Positions 1 through 11,331 of a stretch of DNA of 57,240 bases are shown one piece after another; positions within the stretch are counted from its first letter, which is position 1, and the number at the start of each line of letters is the position of its first letter. Source of the DNA: Niveispirillum sp. (GTDB lineage Bacteria > Pseudomonadota > Alphaproteobacteria > Azospirillales > Azospirillaceae); contig NZ_JAGOGJ010000034.1 in assembly GCF_017996735.1 (NCBI RefSeq), forward strand, positions 1 through 57,240, written 5' to 3'. A model generated the notes under the pieces. It searched no databases, was not told the origin of the DNA, and saw only the letters and a list, made by a program, of their open reading frames with translations. Both the position numbers and the translations under genes were made by a program.

Positions 1-4477
<4,477 letters not shown>

Positions 4478-4483
4478 GGGCAG

Positions 4484-4631
4484 GTAAGGATAGGGGGCCG
4501 GAAGGCCCCCTTTTCTTTTTAGGGCGCGACTCGGGAGGTGAGGGTTTCTGCGGGTTGCGAGTCGCGACGGACTCTGTCCGAGTCGTCCCTATCCTTACTT
4601 GAGGCTTGAGAAGAGTCGGTAAGGATGAGGG
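4484..4631. repeat. Nested inverted repeats between convergent gltB and the anti-sigma gene
   Basis: GTAAGGATAGGG (4484-4495) recurs as its exact inverse CCCTATCCTTAC (4587-4598), and a third partial copy, GTAAGGATGAGGG, lies at 4619-4631. Between them are GACTC/GAGTC words in both orientations (GCGACTCGG near 4526, GCGAGTCGC near 4557, GACTCTGTCCGAGTC at 4570-4584). The region separates two convergent transcription units and could fold into a long bidirectional terminator or a cruciform. The function is inferred. Confidence 0.6.
4493..4520 (+). terminator. Rho-independent terminator of gltB
   Basis: A perfect 7-bp stem GGGGGCC/GGCCCCC closes a GGAA loop (4500-4503) and is followed by TTTTCTTTTT. 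It starts 16 bases after the gltB stop. Confidence 0.9.
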
Positions 4632-4639
4632 CCCGCGTA

Positions 4640-5299
4640 TCAGCGCCCGCGCGGCCGCATTGCTGATTTCCAGCGGAACAGCACCCGGCCCAGCGGGGCC
4701 AGCAGGGCGCCCACGGTAAGGATCGCCAGGATCTGGATAGCGATCAGCAGCGGGGCATCCAGATCGTCATGGATCATGCGTTCGCCGAACATGGCCATGC
4801 CGCCGCCGGCAATCAGCAGCAGCGCCATCATCCGCACCGGCGCCACGGGTGCAGCCCGGCGCATGTCCGCCCCCAGGAACAGGGCGGACCCGATGCTGAT
4901 CACCGGGAAACAATAGGGACAGAACAGATGGGCCATTTCGGGAATGGCCTGCGTCTCCATCGTGGGCCGGGCGCTTTCCCACATGACCAGCAGCCAGAAG
5001 GCTGCGGCCGGCAGCCAGACCAGCCTTTCCCATCCGCGCCGGCCGGGCACGGAGAAGGAAATGGCGGCGAACCCGGCCAGCAGGGCCGTGACGAGGGCCA
5101 GCACCTGTTCGGCCAGCCAGGCGGGATCGCCGGCCACCGCCCCCAGATCCGGCCGGATGCCGTGCCAGGTGGTGGCCAGCACCATCAGGGCCAGCGACGC
5201 CGTAGCCCAGCGGACCAGCCGCACAACCGGCGGGGGCAGGCGGCGGGCGGGCATGGCTTCGCGGCTCAACCGGTCGATCAGGTGGCTTGTGTCAGCCAT
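4640..5299 (-). CDS. nrsF: NrsF-like anti-sigma factor (DUF1109 family), membrane protein
   Basis: This is the predicted anti-sigma factor that holds the ECF sigma factor encoded just upstream at the inner membrane until metal stress is sensed. The 219-aa protein has a cytoplasmic N-terminus (MADTSHLIDRLSREA) and about six hydrophobic segments (near residues 32-45, 65-83, 93-108, 130-144, 155-172, 183-206). ATG at 5299 is chosen over an upstream in-frame ATG because it overlaps the sigma stop codon by 8 bases, which implies translational coupling. C127 and C130 form a CPYC motif. The position where Caulobacter NrsF is recalled to have its second conserved Cys holds MIHDDL here. It is the last gene of the operon. 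Confidence 0.88.
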   Translation of the reverse strand: MADTSHLIDRLSREAMPARRLPPPVVRLVRWATASLALMVLATTWHGIRPDLGAVAGDPAWLAEQVLALVTALLAGFAAISFSVPGRRGWERLVWLPAAAFWLLVMWESARPTMETQAIPEMAHLFCPYCFPVISIGSALFLGADMRRAAPVAPVRMMALLLIAGGGMAMFGERMIHDDLDAPLLIAIQILAILTVGALLAPLGRVLFRWKSAMRPRGR

Positions 5300-5852
5300 G
5301 GTCCTCTTCCTTCCGCAACAAGTGCCGCAAACCCGCAATCCCGCGATGCACGGCCACTTTCAAGGCGCCAATGCTGACGCCGCTGGCGTCCGACGCTTCC
5401 TTCAAACTCATGCCCTGGACCTTCAGCATGTCGATTGCCACCCGCTGCCGCTCCGGCAGTTGCGACAGAAGCGGCCCCAGGGCGATGGCGGGCGGCGTGT
5501 CCGCCTCCGGTTCGGCCACGGTATCGGCCAGACCCTCGTCAAATTCCGTTTCCACGGCCCGGCGGCGATAGGTGCGGCGCAGGGCGTCGGACAGGCGGTT
5601 GCGGGCGATGGTGCCCAGCCAGGGGCCGACGGGCCGGCCCGGCTGAAAGGTGGGCAGGGCCTGATGGATGGCCAGCAGCGTATCCTGCACAAAATCCTCC
5701 AGGTCGGCGGGCCGGGCCAGCTTGCCCCGGCCTACGGCCCGGATCAGCGGCACGGCGGCGCGCAGGAAGGCGGCATAGGATGCGCGGTGCCCCTCCTGCG
5801 CCGCGACCAGCAGCAGGCCAAGATCCTGACCATCCGCCCCCTCCGCGCTCAC
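5292..5852 (-). CDS. sigF: ECF sigma factor, SigF/ECF16-like
   Basis: This is an extracytoplasmic-function RNA polymerase sigma factor of 186 aa. Region 2 is visible in DLEDFVQDTLLAIHQAL with the PVGPWLGTIARNRLSDALRR stretch, and region 4 in LPERQRVAIDMLKVQGMSLKEA followed by the VSIGALKVAVHRGIAGLRHLL helix-turn-helix. The GTG at 5852 is chosen because GGAG sits five bases upstream and because longer starts add a non-homologous Arg/Ser-rich tail that overlaps the previous gene. It lies 25 bases after the small secreted-protein gene and overlaps the DUF1109 gene. Sigma factors paired with DUF1109 form the ECF16 group; Caulobacter SigF, which responds to chromate and cadmium, is the studied example (from memory). 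Confidence 0.9.
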   Translation of the reverse strand: MSAEGADGQDLGLLLVAAQEGHRASYAAFLRAAVPLIRAVGRGKLARPADLEDFVQDTLLAIHQALPTFQPGRPVGPWLGTIARNRLSDALRRTYRRRAVETEFDEGLADTVAEPEADTPPAIALGPLLSQLPERQRVAIDMLKVQGMSLKEASDASGVSIGALKVAVHRGIAGLRHLLRKEEDHG

Positions 5853-5877
5853 GGCATCTCCGTCGGCGACAGGCCCG

Positions 5878-6141
5878 TCACTGTGCCGGCTTCGCCGGCT
5901 TGGCGACGCCGTTCTGTTCCAGGAATGCCTGGAATTTTCCGGCATCCAGGAAATAGAGGTCAAGGCATTCATTGAACTTGTCCGGGTCCTTGATGGACTT
6001 GCACAGCCGTTCCGCCTCTTCGTTGGCCGCCTGCTTCTGTGCCTTCTCGGCAGCGCTCAGCGACGGTGCGTCCTGCTGTGCCGGGGCGGGCAGGGTAAGG
6101 ACCAGGGCGGACAGAAGCAGGGGGAAGCGGAAGCGCCACAT
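5878..6141 (-). CDS. Small secreted protein of unknown function in the bufferin/sigF operon
   Basis: The 87-aa product is not assigned to a family. Residues 1-21 form a signal peptide (MWRFRFPLLLSALVLTLPAPA, cleavage before QQ). The mature ~66-residue chain is mostly predicted helix, with an Ala/Glu/Lys-rich first half, then two cysteines at C47 and C59 (CX11C), and a Lys/Pro/Ala tail. The stop is 25 bases upstream of the sigma factor, and the start is 3 bases after the doxX stop, so it is firmly within the operon. The export signal and paired cysteines suggest a periplasmic disulfide-bonded or metal-binding protein. A role as accessory chaperone or sensor for the bufferin or for NrsF is speculation. 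Confidence 0.75.
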   Translation of the reverse strand: MWRFRFPLLLSALVLTLPAPAQQDAPSLSAAEKAQKQAANEEAERLCKSIKDPDKFNECLDLYFLDAGKFQAFLEQNGVAKPAKPAQ

Positions 6142-6144
6142 GCG

Positions 6145-6657
6145 TCACCTCGCGGTTTTGGGGGAAGGAATAACGCCGCGACGGCGGACGGCCCGCCACG
6201 CCGCGTCCAGGGACAGGATGCCAGGGCCCAGCAGGAAAAGGACGATGCCGGCCAGAACCCAGGGTATCTGTTCGGCCGCGACCGCGATACCGTTCTCCAC
6301 ACCCTGCGGCGTGCGGCCGATGACCAGGAACAAGGTGGCGGCCATCACCGCCAGCCCCGCCGCCCCGACACGACCCGCCAGCCCCAGGATCAGCAGCAGG
6401 CTCAAGAGAATTTCCGCCCCGGTGGTTAGCGGTGCGGCGATGGCGGCCGGCAGCAGCGGCACCGGATGCACCTCCGTGAACAGGAATTCCTGGGCATCCC
6501 AGGTGAAAACCCGGTGCCAGCCCGCCGCGGCGAAGGGCCAGGCCAACCAGACCCGGCCCAGGGCCAGGCCCGCACCGGCAATCAGGCGCAGGGGCGGCGC
6601 GGCGCGCATTGTGGGGCCGGGGTCGGTCAGGAAATGGGCAAGGGCACGGATCAGCAT
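6145..6657 (-). CDS. bufD: DoxX-family membrane protein of the bufferin operon
   Basis: The 170-aa inner-membrane protein has four hydrophobic segments: LIAGAGLALGRVWLAWPF, LTTGAEILLSLLLILGLAG, GLAVMAATLFLVIG, and IPWVLAGIVLFLLGPG. This is the DoxX pattern. The start at 6657 overlaps the stop of bufC as ATGCTGA, so the two are translationally coupled. DoxX proteins commonly accompany DUF692/DUF2063 genes, and BufD is the name used in bufferin operons. Its biochemical role is not established; redox or membrane support of peptide modification is possible. Confidence 0.82.
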   Translation of the reverse strand: MLIRALAHFLTDPGPTMRAAPPLRLIAGAGLALGRVWLAWPFAAAGWHRVFTWDAQEFLFTEVHPVPLLPAAIAAPLTTGAEILLSLLLILGLAGRVGAAGLAVMAATLFLVIGRTPQGVENGIAVAAEQIPWVLAGIVLFLLGPGILSLDAAWRAVRRRGVIPSPKTAR

Positions 6658-7409
6658 GGCAGCAACTCGTCTTCTGTGGCGGCGACCAGCCCATGGCTCA
6701 GCAGCAGCGCCAGGATCGGGGGCAGGGTGCCGCCATCGCTCAGGTGGCCGGCGGCGGTCAGCAGGTCGGCACCGGCGGCCAAGGCGGCGATGAAGGTGCC
6801 GGCATCGGGGGGCAACAGGGTGGACGCCACCAGCAGGTCGGGACCGCGCCAGATCAGGGCGGTGGCGTCCGGACCCGCCAGGGGCAGGGGCGGGAGGACG
6901 GCGACGATGTCCGGTCGTGCCCCCTGCCAGTCCGACAGCAACGCCAGCGGCCCATCCAGGATCGATGCCGACGGTACGGGATGCAACCGCAGGCCGGCCA
7001 CGGCGTCGGGCGGCAGGTGCGCCAGGCGATCCGCCGTCACGGTCTGGGCGTCGGCCGCGAAATAGGCAAGGTGGGTGGCCCAGTCCAACCGGGCCAGCAC
7101 GGGCAGGGGGGCAGGCAGGTCCTGGCCGAACCCGGCGCCATAGGCGGACAGCATCGCCTGTTCGGGCGGGTGCCGGCGCAGGTGGGTGCGGGCGGCATCG
7201 GCGAACGCATCTTCTCCCAACGCAGCCGTCACGCTGGGATAGGCCTCTGCCAGCACCTGGGTCAAGGCGGCGGTCACGGTGGCGGTGTGGATATACAAGG
7301 CCTTGTCCATCGCCACACTGGCCGGCGCCAGATAGGGCAGGGTGGCGGAAAATCCCGCCGGATCGCCGTAACAGGCGGCCAGCATGGCACGTTGCAGGTC
7401 GATCAGCAT
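6651..7409 (-). CDS. bufC: DUF2063 family protein, bufferin maturation partner BufC
   Basis: The 252-aa cytoplasmic protein opens with MLIDLQRAMLAACYGDPAGF, the typical DUF2063 N-terminus that contributes the RiPP-recognition part in BufC/MbnC-like partners. The start at 7409 overlaps the bufB stop by 7 bases as ATGCTGA, which excludes the longer Pro/Ala-rich frame extending to 7487. DUF2063 and DUF692 proteins form a heterodimer that binds the precursor peptide in related systems. The chain is Ala/Leu-rich, with an HLRRHPPEQAMLSAYG stretch near residue 100. Confidence 0.86.
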   Translation of the reverse strand: MLIDLQRAMLAACYGDPAGFSATLPYLAPASVAMDKALYIHTATVTAALTQVLAEAYPSVTAALGEDAFADAARTHLRRHPPEQAMLSAYGAGFGQDLPAPLPVLARLDWATHLAYFAADAQTVTADRLAHLPPDAVAGLRLHPVPSASILDGPLALLSDWQGARPDIVAVLPPLPLAGPDATALIWRGPDLLVASTLLPPDAGTFIAALAAGADLLTAAGHLSDGGTLPPILALLLSHGLVAATEDELLPC

Positions 7410-8251
7410 GAGGCCGCCTCCCGCAACGCGTCGGCCTTGGCGGCCTGGGCCAGCAGCAGGGGCAGGGGCGGCAGGGCCGTATCCCATTCCACCAGGGTGG
7501 GGCGCGGGCCGAACCGGCGCAGGGCGTCGTCATACAGAGCCCAGACCGGGTCCGGCACGGCGCTGCCATGATCATCGATCAGCAGGCTGGCGCCATCCAC
7601 CTCCACCCGCGCGTGACCGGCCAGATGGATTTCACCGATGGCATCGGCGGGAAAGCGGGACAGAAGTGTTGCGGCGTCCTGTCCGCGATTGCTGGCACTG
7701 ACATAAAGGTTGTTCAGGTCCAGCAGCAGGCCGCAGCCGGTACGCGCCGCCAGTGCGGCCAGAAACTCCCCCTCCTCCATCTGATCCGCGACGAAGCGCA
7801 GATAAAGGGACGGGTTTTCCACCAGCAGGCGCCGGCCCAGCGCGTCCTGGGCACGGGCGACGTTGGCGGCCACGATCTCCAGAGTCTCCACCGTCAAGGG
7901 CAGGGGCAGCAGGTCGGGCACGGGCGCGCCGGCCAGACCGGTCCAGGCCAGATGGTCGGACACCATGGCCGGCTGGAACCGGTCATAAAGTGCCCGCAGG
8001 CGGGCCAGATGGTCCGCATCCACCCCGTCGGCAGCCCCCAGCGAGAGGGCCACCGAATGGAAAGAGATGGGATAATCCCGGCGCAGCCGCTCCAACTGCG
8101 CCAGACGCGGCCCGCCCGCGACAAGGTAGTTTTCCGCATGCACCTCCAGCCAGCCGACCGACTGTGCCCCGGCCAGGAAGTCCGGCACATGGGCATGGCG
8201 CAACCCGACGCCGGCGGCGGACAGGTCGGGGTGGCGGGCGGGGGGGTGCAT
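7403..8251 (-). CDS. bufB: MNIO (DUF692) multinuclear non-haem iron oxidase, bufferin-modifying enzyme
   Basis: The 282-aa TIM-barrel enzyme belongs to the family that oxidatively modifies cysteines of RiPP precursors using two or three iron ions. Family motifs appear in order: GVGLRHAH near the N-terminus, WLEVHAENY, FHSVALSLG, VSDHLAWTG, LLVENPSLYL, GLLLDLNNLYVSASNRG, IGEIHLAGH, DDHGSAVPDPVWALY and VEWD. The His, Glu, Asp and Asn residues in these are the expected metal ligands. It lies directly downstream of the DUF2282 precursor gene. The product of the bufferin reaction is thought to be a Cys-derived thiooxazole; whether it is the same here is inferred. Confidence 0.93.
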   Translation of the reverse strand: MHPPARHPDLSAAGVGLRHAHVPDFLAGAQSVGWLEVHAENYLVAGGPRLAQLERLRRDYPISFHSVALSLGAADGVDADHLARLRALYDRFQPAMVSDHLAWTGLAGAPVPDLLPLPLTVETLEIVAANVARAQDALGRRLLVENPSLYLRFVADQMEEGEFLAALAARTGCGLLLDLNNLYVSASNRGQDAATLLSRFPADAIGEIHLAGHARVEVDGASLLIDDHGSAVPDPVWALYDDALRRFGPRPTLVEWDTALPPLPLLLAQAAKADALREAASC

Positions 8252-8275
8252 GCGGAAGCTCCTGCCGGCGGCGTC

Positions 8276-8581
8276 TTACTTCTTCTCCGCCTTGGCGGGG
8301 TTGGCCCCTTCATAGGCGGTCAGGCTGCCACCGGCGGCCATGCAGGCTTCCTTGGTCATGGCCTTGAAGTCCTGGCCGCTGTAATTGACCTTGGACTGGG
8401 TGGCGCAGGAATGGCCGGCGGCCTTGTTGGCGCAGTCATTCTCACCGGCCTTGGCCACGCCATAGCAATGCACCTTCTCGCCTTCGGCGGCGTTGGCGGG
8501 GGCGGCGATGGCGGCCAGCGACAGGGCACCGGCGAAGGCGGCGCCAAGGGTCAGGGCGGTGATGCGGGTGTTGGACAGCAT
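8276..8581 (-). CDS. bufA1: Bufferin precursor peptide (DUF2282 family)
   Basis: The 101-aa precursor has a Sec signal peptide (MLSNTRITALTLGAAFAGAL..., cleavage after ANA) that remains through modification and serves export. The core has the DUF2282 pattern HCYGVAKAGENDC, GHSCATQSKVNY and KEACMAAGG, giving four cysteines. Bufferins of this type sequester copper or other metals in the periplasm. ATG at 8581 is chosen because GGAG is 10 bases upstream and the signal peptide begins there; the frame is open further up to 8674 but that part overlaps the predicted promoter. It is the first gene of the operon, followed 24 bases later by bufB. Confidence 0.93.
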   Translation of the reverse strand: MLSNTRITALTLGAAFAGALSLAAIAAPANAAEGEKVHCYGVAKAGENDCANKAAGHSCATQSKVNYSGQDFKAMTKEACMAAGGSLTAYEGANPAKAEKK

Positions 8582-8639
8582 GGAACAGGTTCTCCGGGGC
8601 TTCGGGGGATCGGCGCTCATCGGCGTCCGTATCCTGTCA

Positions 8640-8664
8640 TTCGCCCTGTTCCGGAGAAGGTTAC
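8640..8664 (-). promoter_or_regulatory. Candidate SigF-type ECF promoter of the bufferin operon
   Basis: On the minus strand GTAACC (8664-8659) is followed, after 15 bases, by CGAA (8643-8640), leaving about 59 bases to the bufA1 ATG. The recalled Caulobacter SigF consensus is GTAACC-N16-CGAA, so the elements match and the spacing differs by one. The operon encodes a sigma factor of this group, so autoregulation is likely. The start site is inferred. Confidence 0.72.
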
Positions 8665-8719
8665 GCGGCTGCACGAAAAAAATTCAGCGACCCGGAATTT
8701 TACATCAGTGCATGGAAAC

Positions 8720-8745
8720 GGCGGGTCGACATTGGCCGACCCGCC
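8720..8745 (-). terminator. Terminator after lptB
   Basis: A 9-bp perfect stem GGCGGGTCG/CGACCCGCC with an 8-base loop lies between the lptB stop and the bufferin promoter. On the minus strand it is followed by a short GTTTCC run, so termination may be partial. It separates the lpt operon from the bufferin operon. Confidence 0.6.
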
Positions 8746-8793
8746 TCCTTCGACTATAAGAGAATCGGCGGTGTTTTCTAGCGGGAGTGCTGC

Positions 8794-9570
8794 TTACAGG
8801 CTGAACCGCTCACCCAGATAGACGCGCCGCACATCCTTGTGGGCCACGATCTCCGACGGCGCACCTTCCATCAGGACGACGCCATCATGCAGGATGTAGG
8901 CGCGGTCCACGATGTCCAGCGTCTCACGCACATTATGGTCGGTGATCAGCACGCCGATGCCGCGTTCGCGCAGATGGCTGACCAGTTCGCGGATTTCATT
9001 CACCGCGATCGGGTCAACGCCCGCGAACGGTTCGTCCAGCAGGATAAAATGCGGCTGGCTGGCCAGCGCGCGGGCGATTTCGGCGCGGCGGCGTTCACCG
9101 CCCGACAGGGCCAGGGCGGGCGTGCGGCGCAGATGGGTGATGGAGAATTCGGCCAGCAGCTCATCCAGCCGCTGTTCGCGCACATCACGATCGGGTTCCA
9201 CCACCTCCAGAACCGCGCGGATATTGTTCTCCACCGACAGGCCCCGGAAGATGCTGGCTTCCTGCGGCAGATAGCCGATGCCCAGGCGGGCGCGGCGATA
9301 CATGGGCAGGGAAGTAACCTCCATGCCGTCCAGCGTGATGCTGCCATGGTCGGGCAGGATCAGGCCGGTGATGATGTAGAAGCAGGTGGTCTTGCCGGCC
9401 CCGTTGGGACCCAGAAGCCCCACCGCCTCGCCCCGGTTCACGGACAGCGAGATGTCGCGCAGGACGGGCCGGCCCTTGTAGGCCTTGCCGATGCGGGACG
9501 CCACAAGGCCCGTATTGTCGGTAACCAGACGGGGACCGGTCGCGGACTTGTCCTGGGTCGGCTGTGTCAT
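8794..9570 (-). CDS. lptB: LPS export ABC transporter ATP-binding protein
   Basis: This is the cytoplasmic ATPase of the LptB2FG complex that extracts lipopolysaccharide from the inner membrane. The 258-aa protein has Walker A GPNGAGKT, the Q-loop YLPQEASIF, the signature LSGGERRR, Walker B HFILLDEPFAGVDP, and the H-loop ITDHNVRET. The PQEASIF and DHNVRETL sequences are typical of LptB rather than of other ABC proteins. The start overlaps the lptA stop by four bases (ATGA), and the order lptC-lptA-lptB is the usual alphaproteobacterial one. Here it is followed by the bufferin operon rather than by the rpoN gene often found next. Confidence 0.96.
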   Translation of the reverse strand: MTQPTQDKSATGPRLVTDNTGLVASRIGKAYKGRPVLRDISLSVNRGEAVGLLGPNGAGKTTCFYIITGLILPDHGSITLDGMEVTSLPMYRRARLGIGYLPQEASIFRGLSVENNIRAVLEVVEPDRDVREQRLDELLAEFSITHLRRTPALALSGGERRRAEIARALASQPHFILLDEPFAGVDPIAVNEIRELVSHLRERGIGVLITDHNVRETLDIVDRAYILHDGVVLMEGAPSEIVAHKDVRRVYLGERFSL

Positions 9571-10529
9571 GGCTTCTCGCTCCCCTTCGGGTTGGCGGGT
9601 TGGCTTGGCTGTTGCGGCACGCCGCCCTCGCCCTGCCGGTTGGGGATGAACAGGCCCTTCACCCGCTCCCCCGTCGCCGGTGCGGCGGGTTGCGTGGTGG
9701 CGGGACCGGTTCCCGGTACACGGGATAGAATACGGCTGACACCCGACTTCAGGTCAACCGCCGCGGCGGGTCCGTTCAACTGATTCTGTCCGCGTGTGAC
9801 ACGGACATTGCCCGTCAGCAAAGCCTGCTCGCTGTCCAGGTCATAGGTGCCCTTGTCGCCGCGCGCCGTTTCCGACTTGGTGGTGATCACCACGCCGCCA
9901 TCGGCATCGATGCGCGACAGGCCCAGCTTGTCCTGTGCGTCGCGGGCCAGAAGCGCCACCAGCCGGTCGGCGCGGATGCGGTCCTGCGGCCGGGCGGCCA
10001 GCGCGTCGCCGCGCGCCACGGCCAGTTCCTGGTCGCGCCAATATTCCAGGCTGTCGCGGGCCGTCACCGTCTCGTTCGGGGTGGTCAGGCGCAGCCCTTC
10101 CCCGGTCAACACGGCCACCGACTTGTCCAGATCATAGACAGCGCGCGAGCCATAGGCCATGCGGTCGCCGTTCTTGAGCTTCACATTGCCCTCGGCCAGC
10201 AGCCGGTAGACCTCGTTCCCGCCATTGCCGGTCTTGCGGAAATAGGCGGCCAGGGTTTCGGCGGTCAGCACCATGTCGCCCTGGGTGGCGGTCGCACCAC
10301 CGCGTGCGATGGCGACCTGTAACTTGTCATGATATTCGAATCCGGCGGGGGCATCGACCTCGATCGGTTTCGATCCGCCGATTTCCAGGGACGGGGTGGC
10401 GGCCTGCGGCGCCGGCACCGGGGCCGCCGCCTGTTGCGCCAGGCCCGTGCCGGCGGCGAGCGTCAGGCCCAGCGCCACCGGCGCCAGCAGCCCGCCCCAT
10501 CCGAACATGGCCTTCTTCACCGCACTCAT
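9567..10529 (-). CDS. lptA: LPS transport periplasmic protein LptA (OstA-like)
   Basis: This is the periplasmic beta-jellyroll bridge that carries LPS between LptC and the outer-membrane LptDE complex. The 320-aa chain has an N-terminal signal peptide ending at GLAQQ and repeated OstA strands such as YRLLAEGNVKLKNGDRMAYG, LTGEGLRLTTPNETVTARD and LLTGNVRVTRGQNQLNGP. It is much longer than the ~185-aa E. coli protein, with a Pro/Gln-rich C-terminal tail, which is common in alphaproteobacteria. It overlaps lptC upstream and lptB downstream by four bases each. Confidence 0.92.
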   Translation of the reverse strand: MSAVKKAMFGWGGLLAPVALGLTLAAGTGLAQQAAAPVPAPQAATPSLEIGGSKPIEVDAPAGFEYHDKLQVAIARGGATATQGDMVLTAETLAAYFRKTGNGGNEVYRLLAEGNVKLKNGDRMAYGSRAVYDLDKSVAVLTGEGLRLTTPNETVTARDSLEYWRDQELAVARGDALAARPQDRIRADRLVALLARDAQDKLGLSRIDADGGVVITTKSETARGDKGTYDLDSEQALLTGNVRVTRGQNQLNGPAAAVDLKSGVSRILSRVPGTGPATTQPAAPATGERVKGLFIPNRQGEGGVPQQPSQPANPKGSEKP

Positions 10530-11209
10530 GGCGCCGTTTCCCCCGGCTTGTCGTTGGCCCGATTGGCCGCGTTGTCATCGGCGCCGAAGGCGCGCAGCCG
10601 CGCATGGCCGGTGAAGACCATCACGTCGCCATCCTCCAGCACGCGGAAACCCCCGGCCTCCACGGTGCCCATCGGCCCCTGGCCCTCCACGGGCTTGTTG
10701 CCCCAGGCGATGCCTTTTTTCACGTCCAGCACCGCCTGCTGCGTCCGCAACTCGTATCCTGAGCCATGGAAAAAGGAGACGGCGCCATCCAGTGCCAGAA
10801 GCTGGTTGTCCTGGTCATAATCGCCCTTCTGGGCCGCCATGGACAGCCAGGTGCCGCGTTTCAGGGTGATATCGGCCTCCGGCACCGCCAGTTCCACGGT
10901 GGATTTGCCGCCACCCTGTTGCGCGGCGCGGGCGGCGCGGATTTCAAAGGGCTGGTCGCCCGTGTCCGTGCCCAGATAACGCGCCTGCGTCAGTTCCAGA
11001 TCGCCCTGCGCCGGGCCGGGCCGCGACTTGTCGGATGAACCGCTGAACAAGGGCCAGATGAAGATGGTCAGCAGCACCACCCCCGCCACCGCCGGCAAGG
11101 CCACCCGCGCCACCCGCACCGCCTTGCTGTGGGCGTAGGGGTCCCGTCCGCCGCTTGCCGCAAGGCGTGCCGAATTCGGCCGGTTGGACGGGGCGGGTGC
11201 ATCGGTCAT
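10526..11209 (-). CDS. lptC: LPS export system protein LptC
   Basis: This bitopic inner-membrane protein receives LPS from LptB2FG and hands it to LptA. The 227-aa product has a cytoplasmic N-terminus, one membrane segment (VARVALPAVAGVVLLTIFIWPLF) and a periplasmic beta-rich domain with the DUF1239/LptC pattern (GDYDQDNQLLALDGAVSFFHGSGYELRTQQ). The start at 11209 (MTDAPAPS) is chosen because AAGGA lies upstream and the longer frame adds a non-homologous tail. It is the first gene of lptCAB; RNase D lies about 120 bases upstream. Confidence 0.9.
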   Translation of the reverse strand: MTDAPAPSNRPNSARLAASGGRDPYAHSKAVRVARVALPAVAGVVLLTIFIWPLFSGSSDKSRPGPAQGDLELTQARYLGTDTGDQPFEIRAARAAQQGGGKSTVELAVPEADITLKRGTWLSMAAQKGDYDQDNQLLALDGAVSFFHGSGYELRTQQAVLDVKKGIAWGNKPVEGQGPMGTVEAGGFRVLEDGDVMVFTGHARLRAFGADDNAANRANDKPGETAP

Positions 11210-11331
11210 CGGTGGAGGCGGTTCCTTGGCGGGTACGGAAAAACGGGTCGGGGACAAGCAGATGACAGAACAGAGCGGCATTTCTGTGACGGGCCGCACA
11301 GGGCCGGCCCGCCATGCCCGTGACACGTGGC

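Noticed and set aside
6609..7571. Long plus-strand frames opposite the bufferin genes
   Set aside because: They are Gly/Gln-rich products of high-GC antisense reading; the minus strand carries the conserved DoxX, DUF2063 and DUF692 motifs.
9512..9530. GTAACC inside lptB as a second SigF-type promoter
   Set aside because: It lies within coding sequence on the wrong strand for the downstream operon and has no CGAA partner at the right distance.
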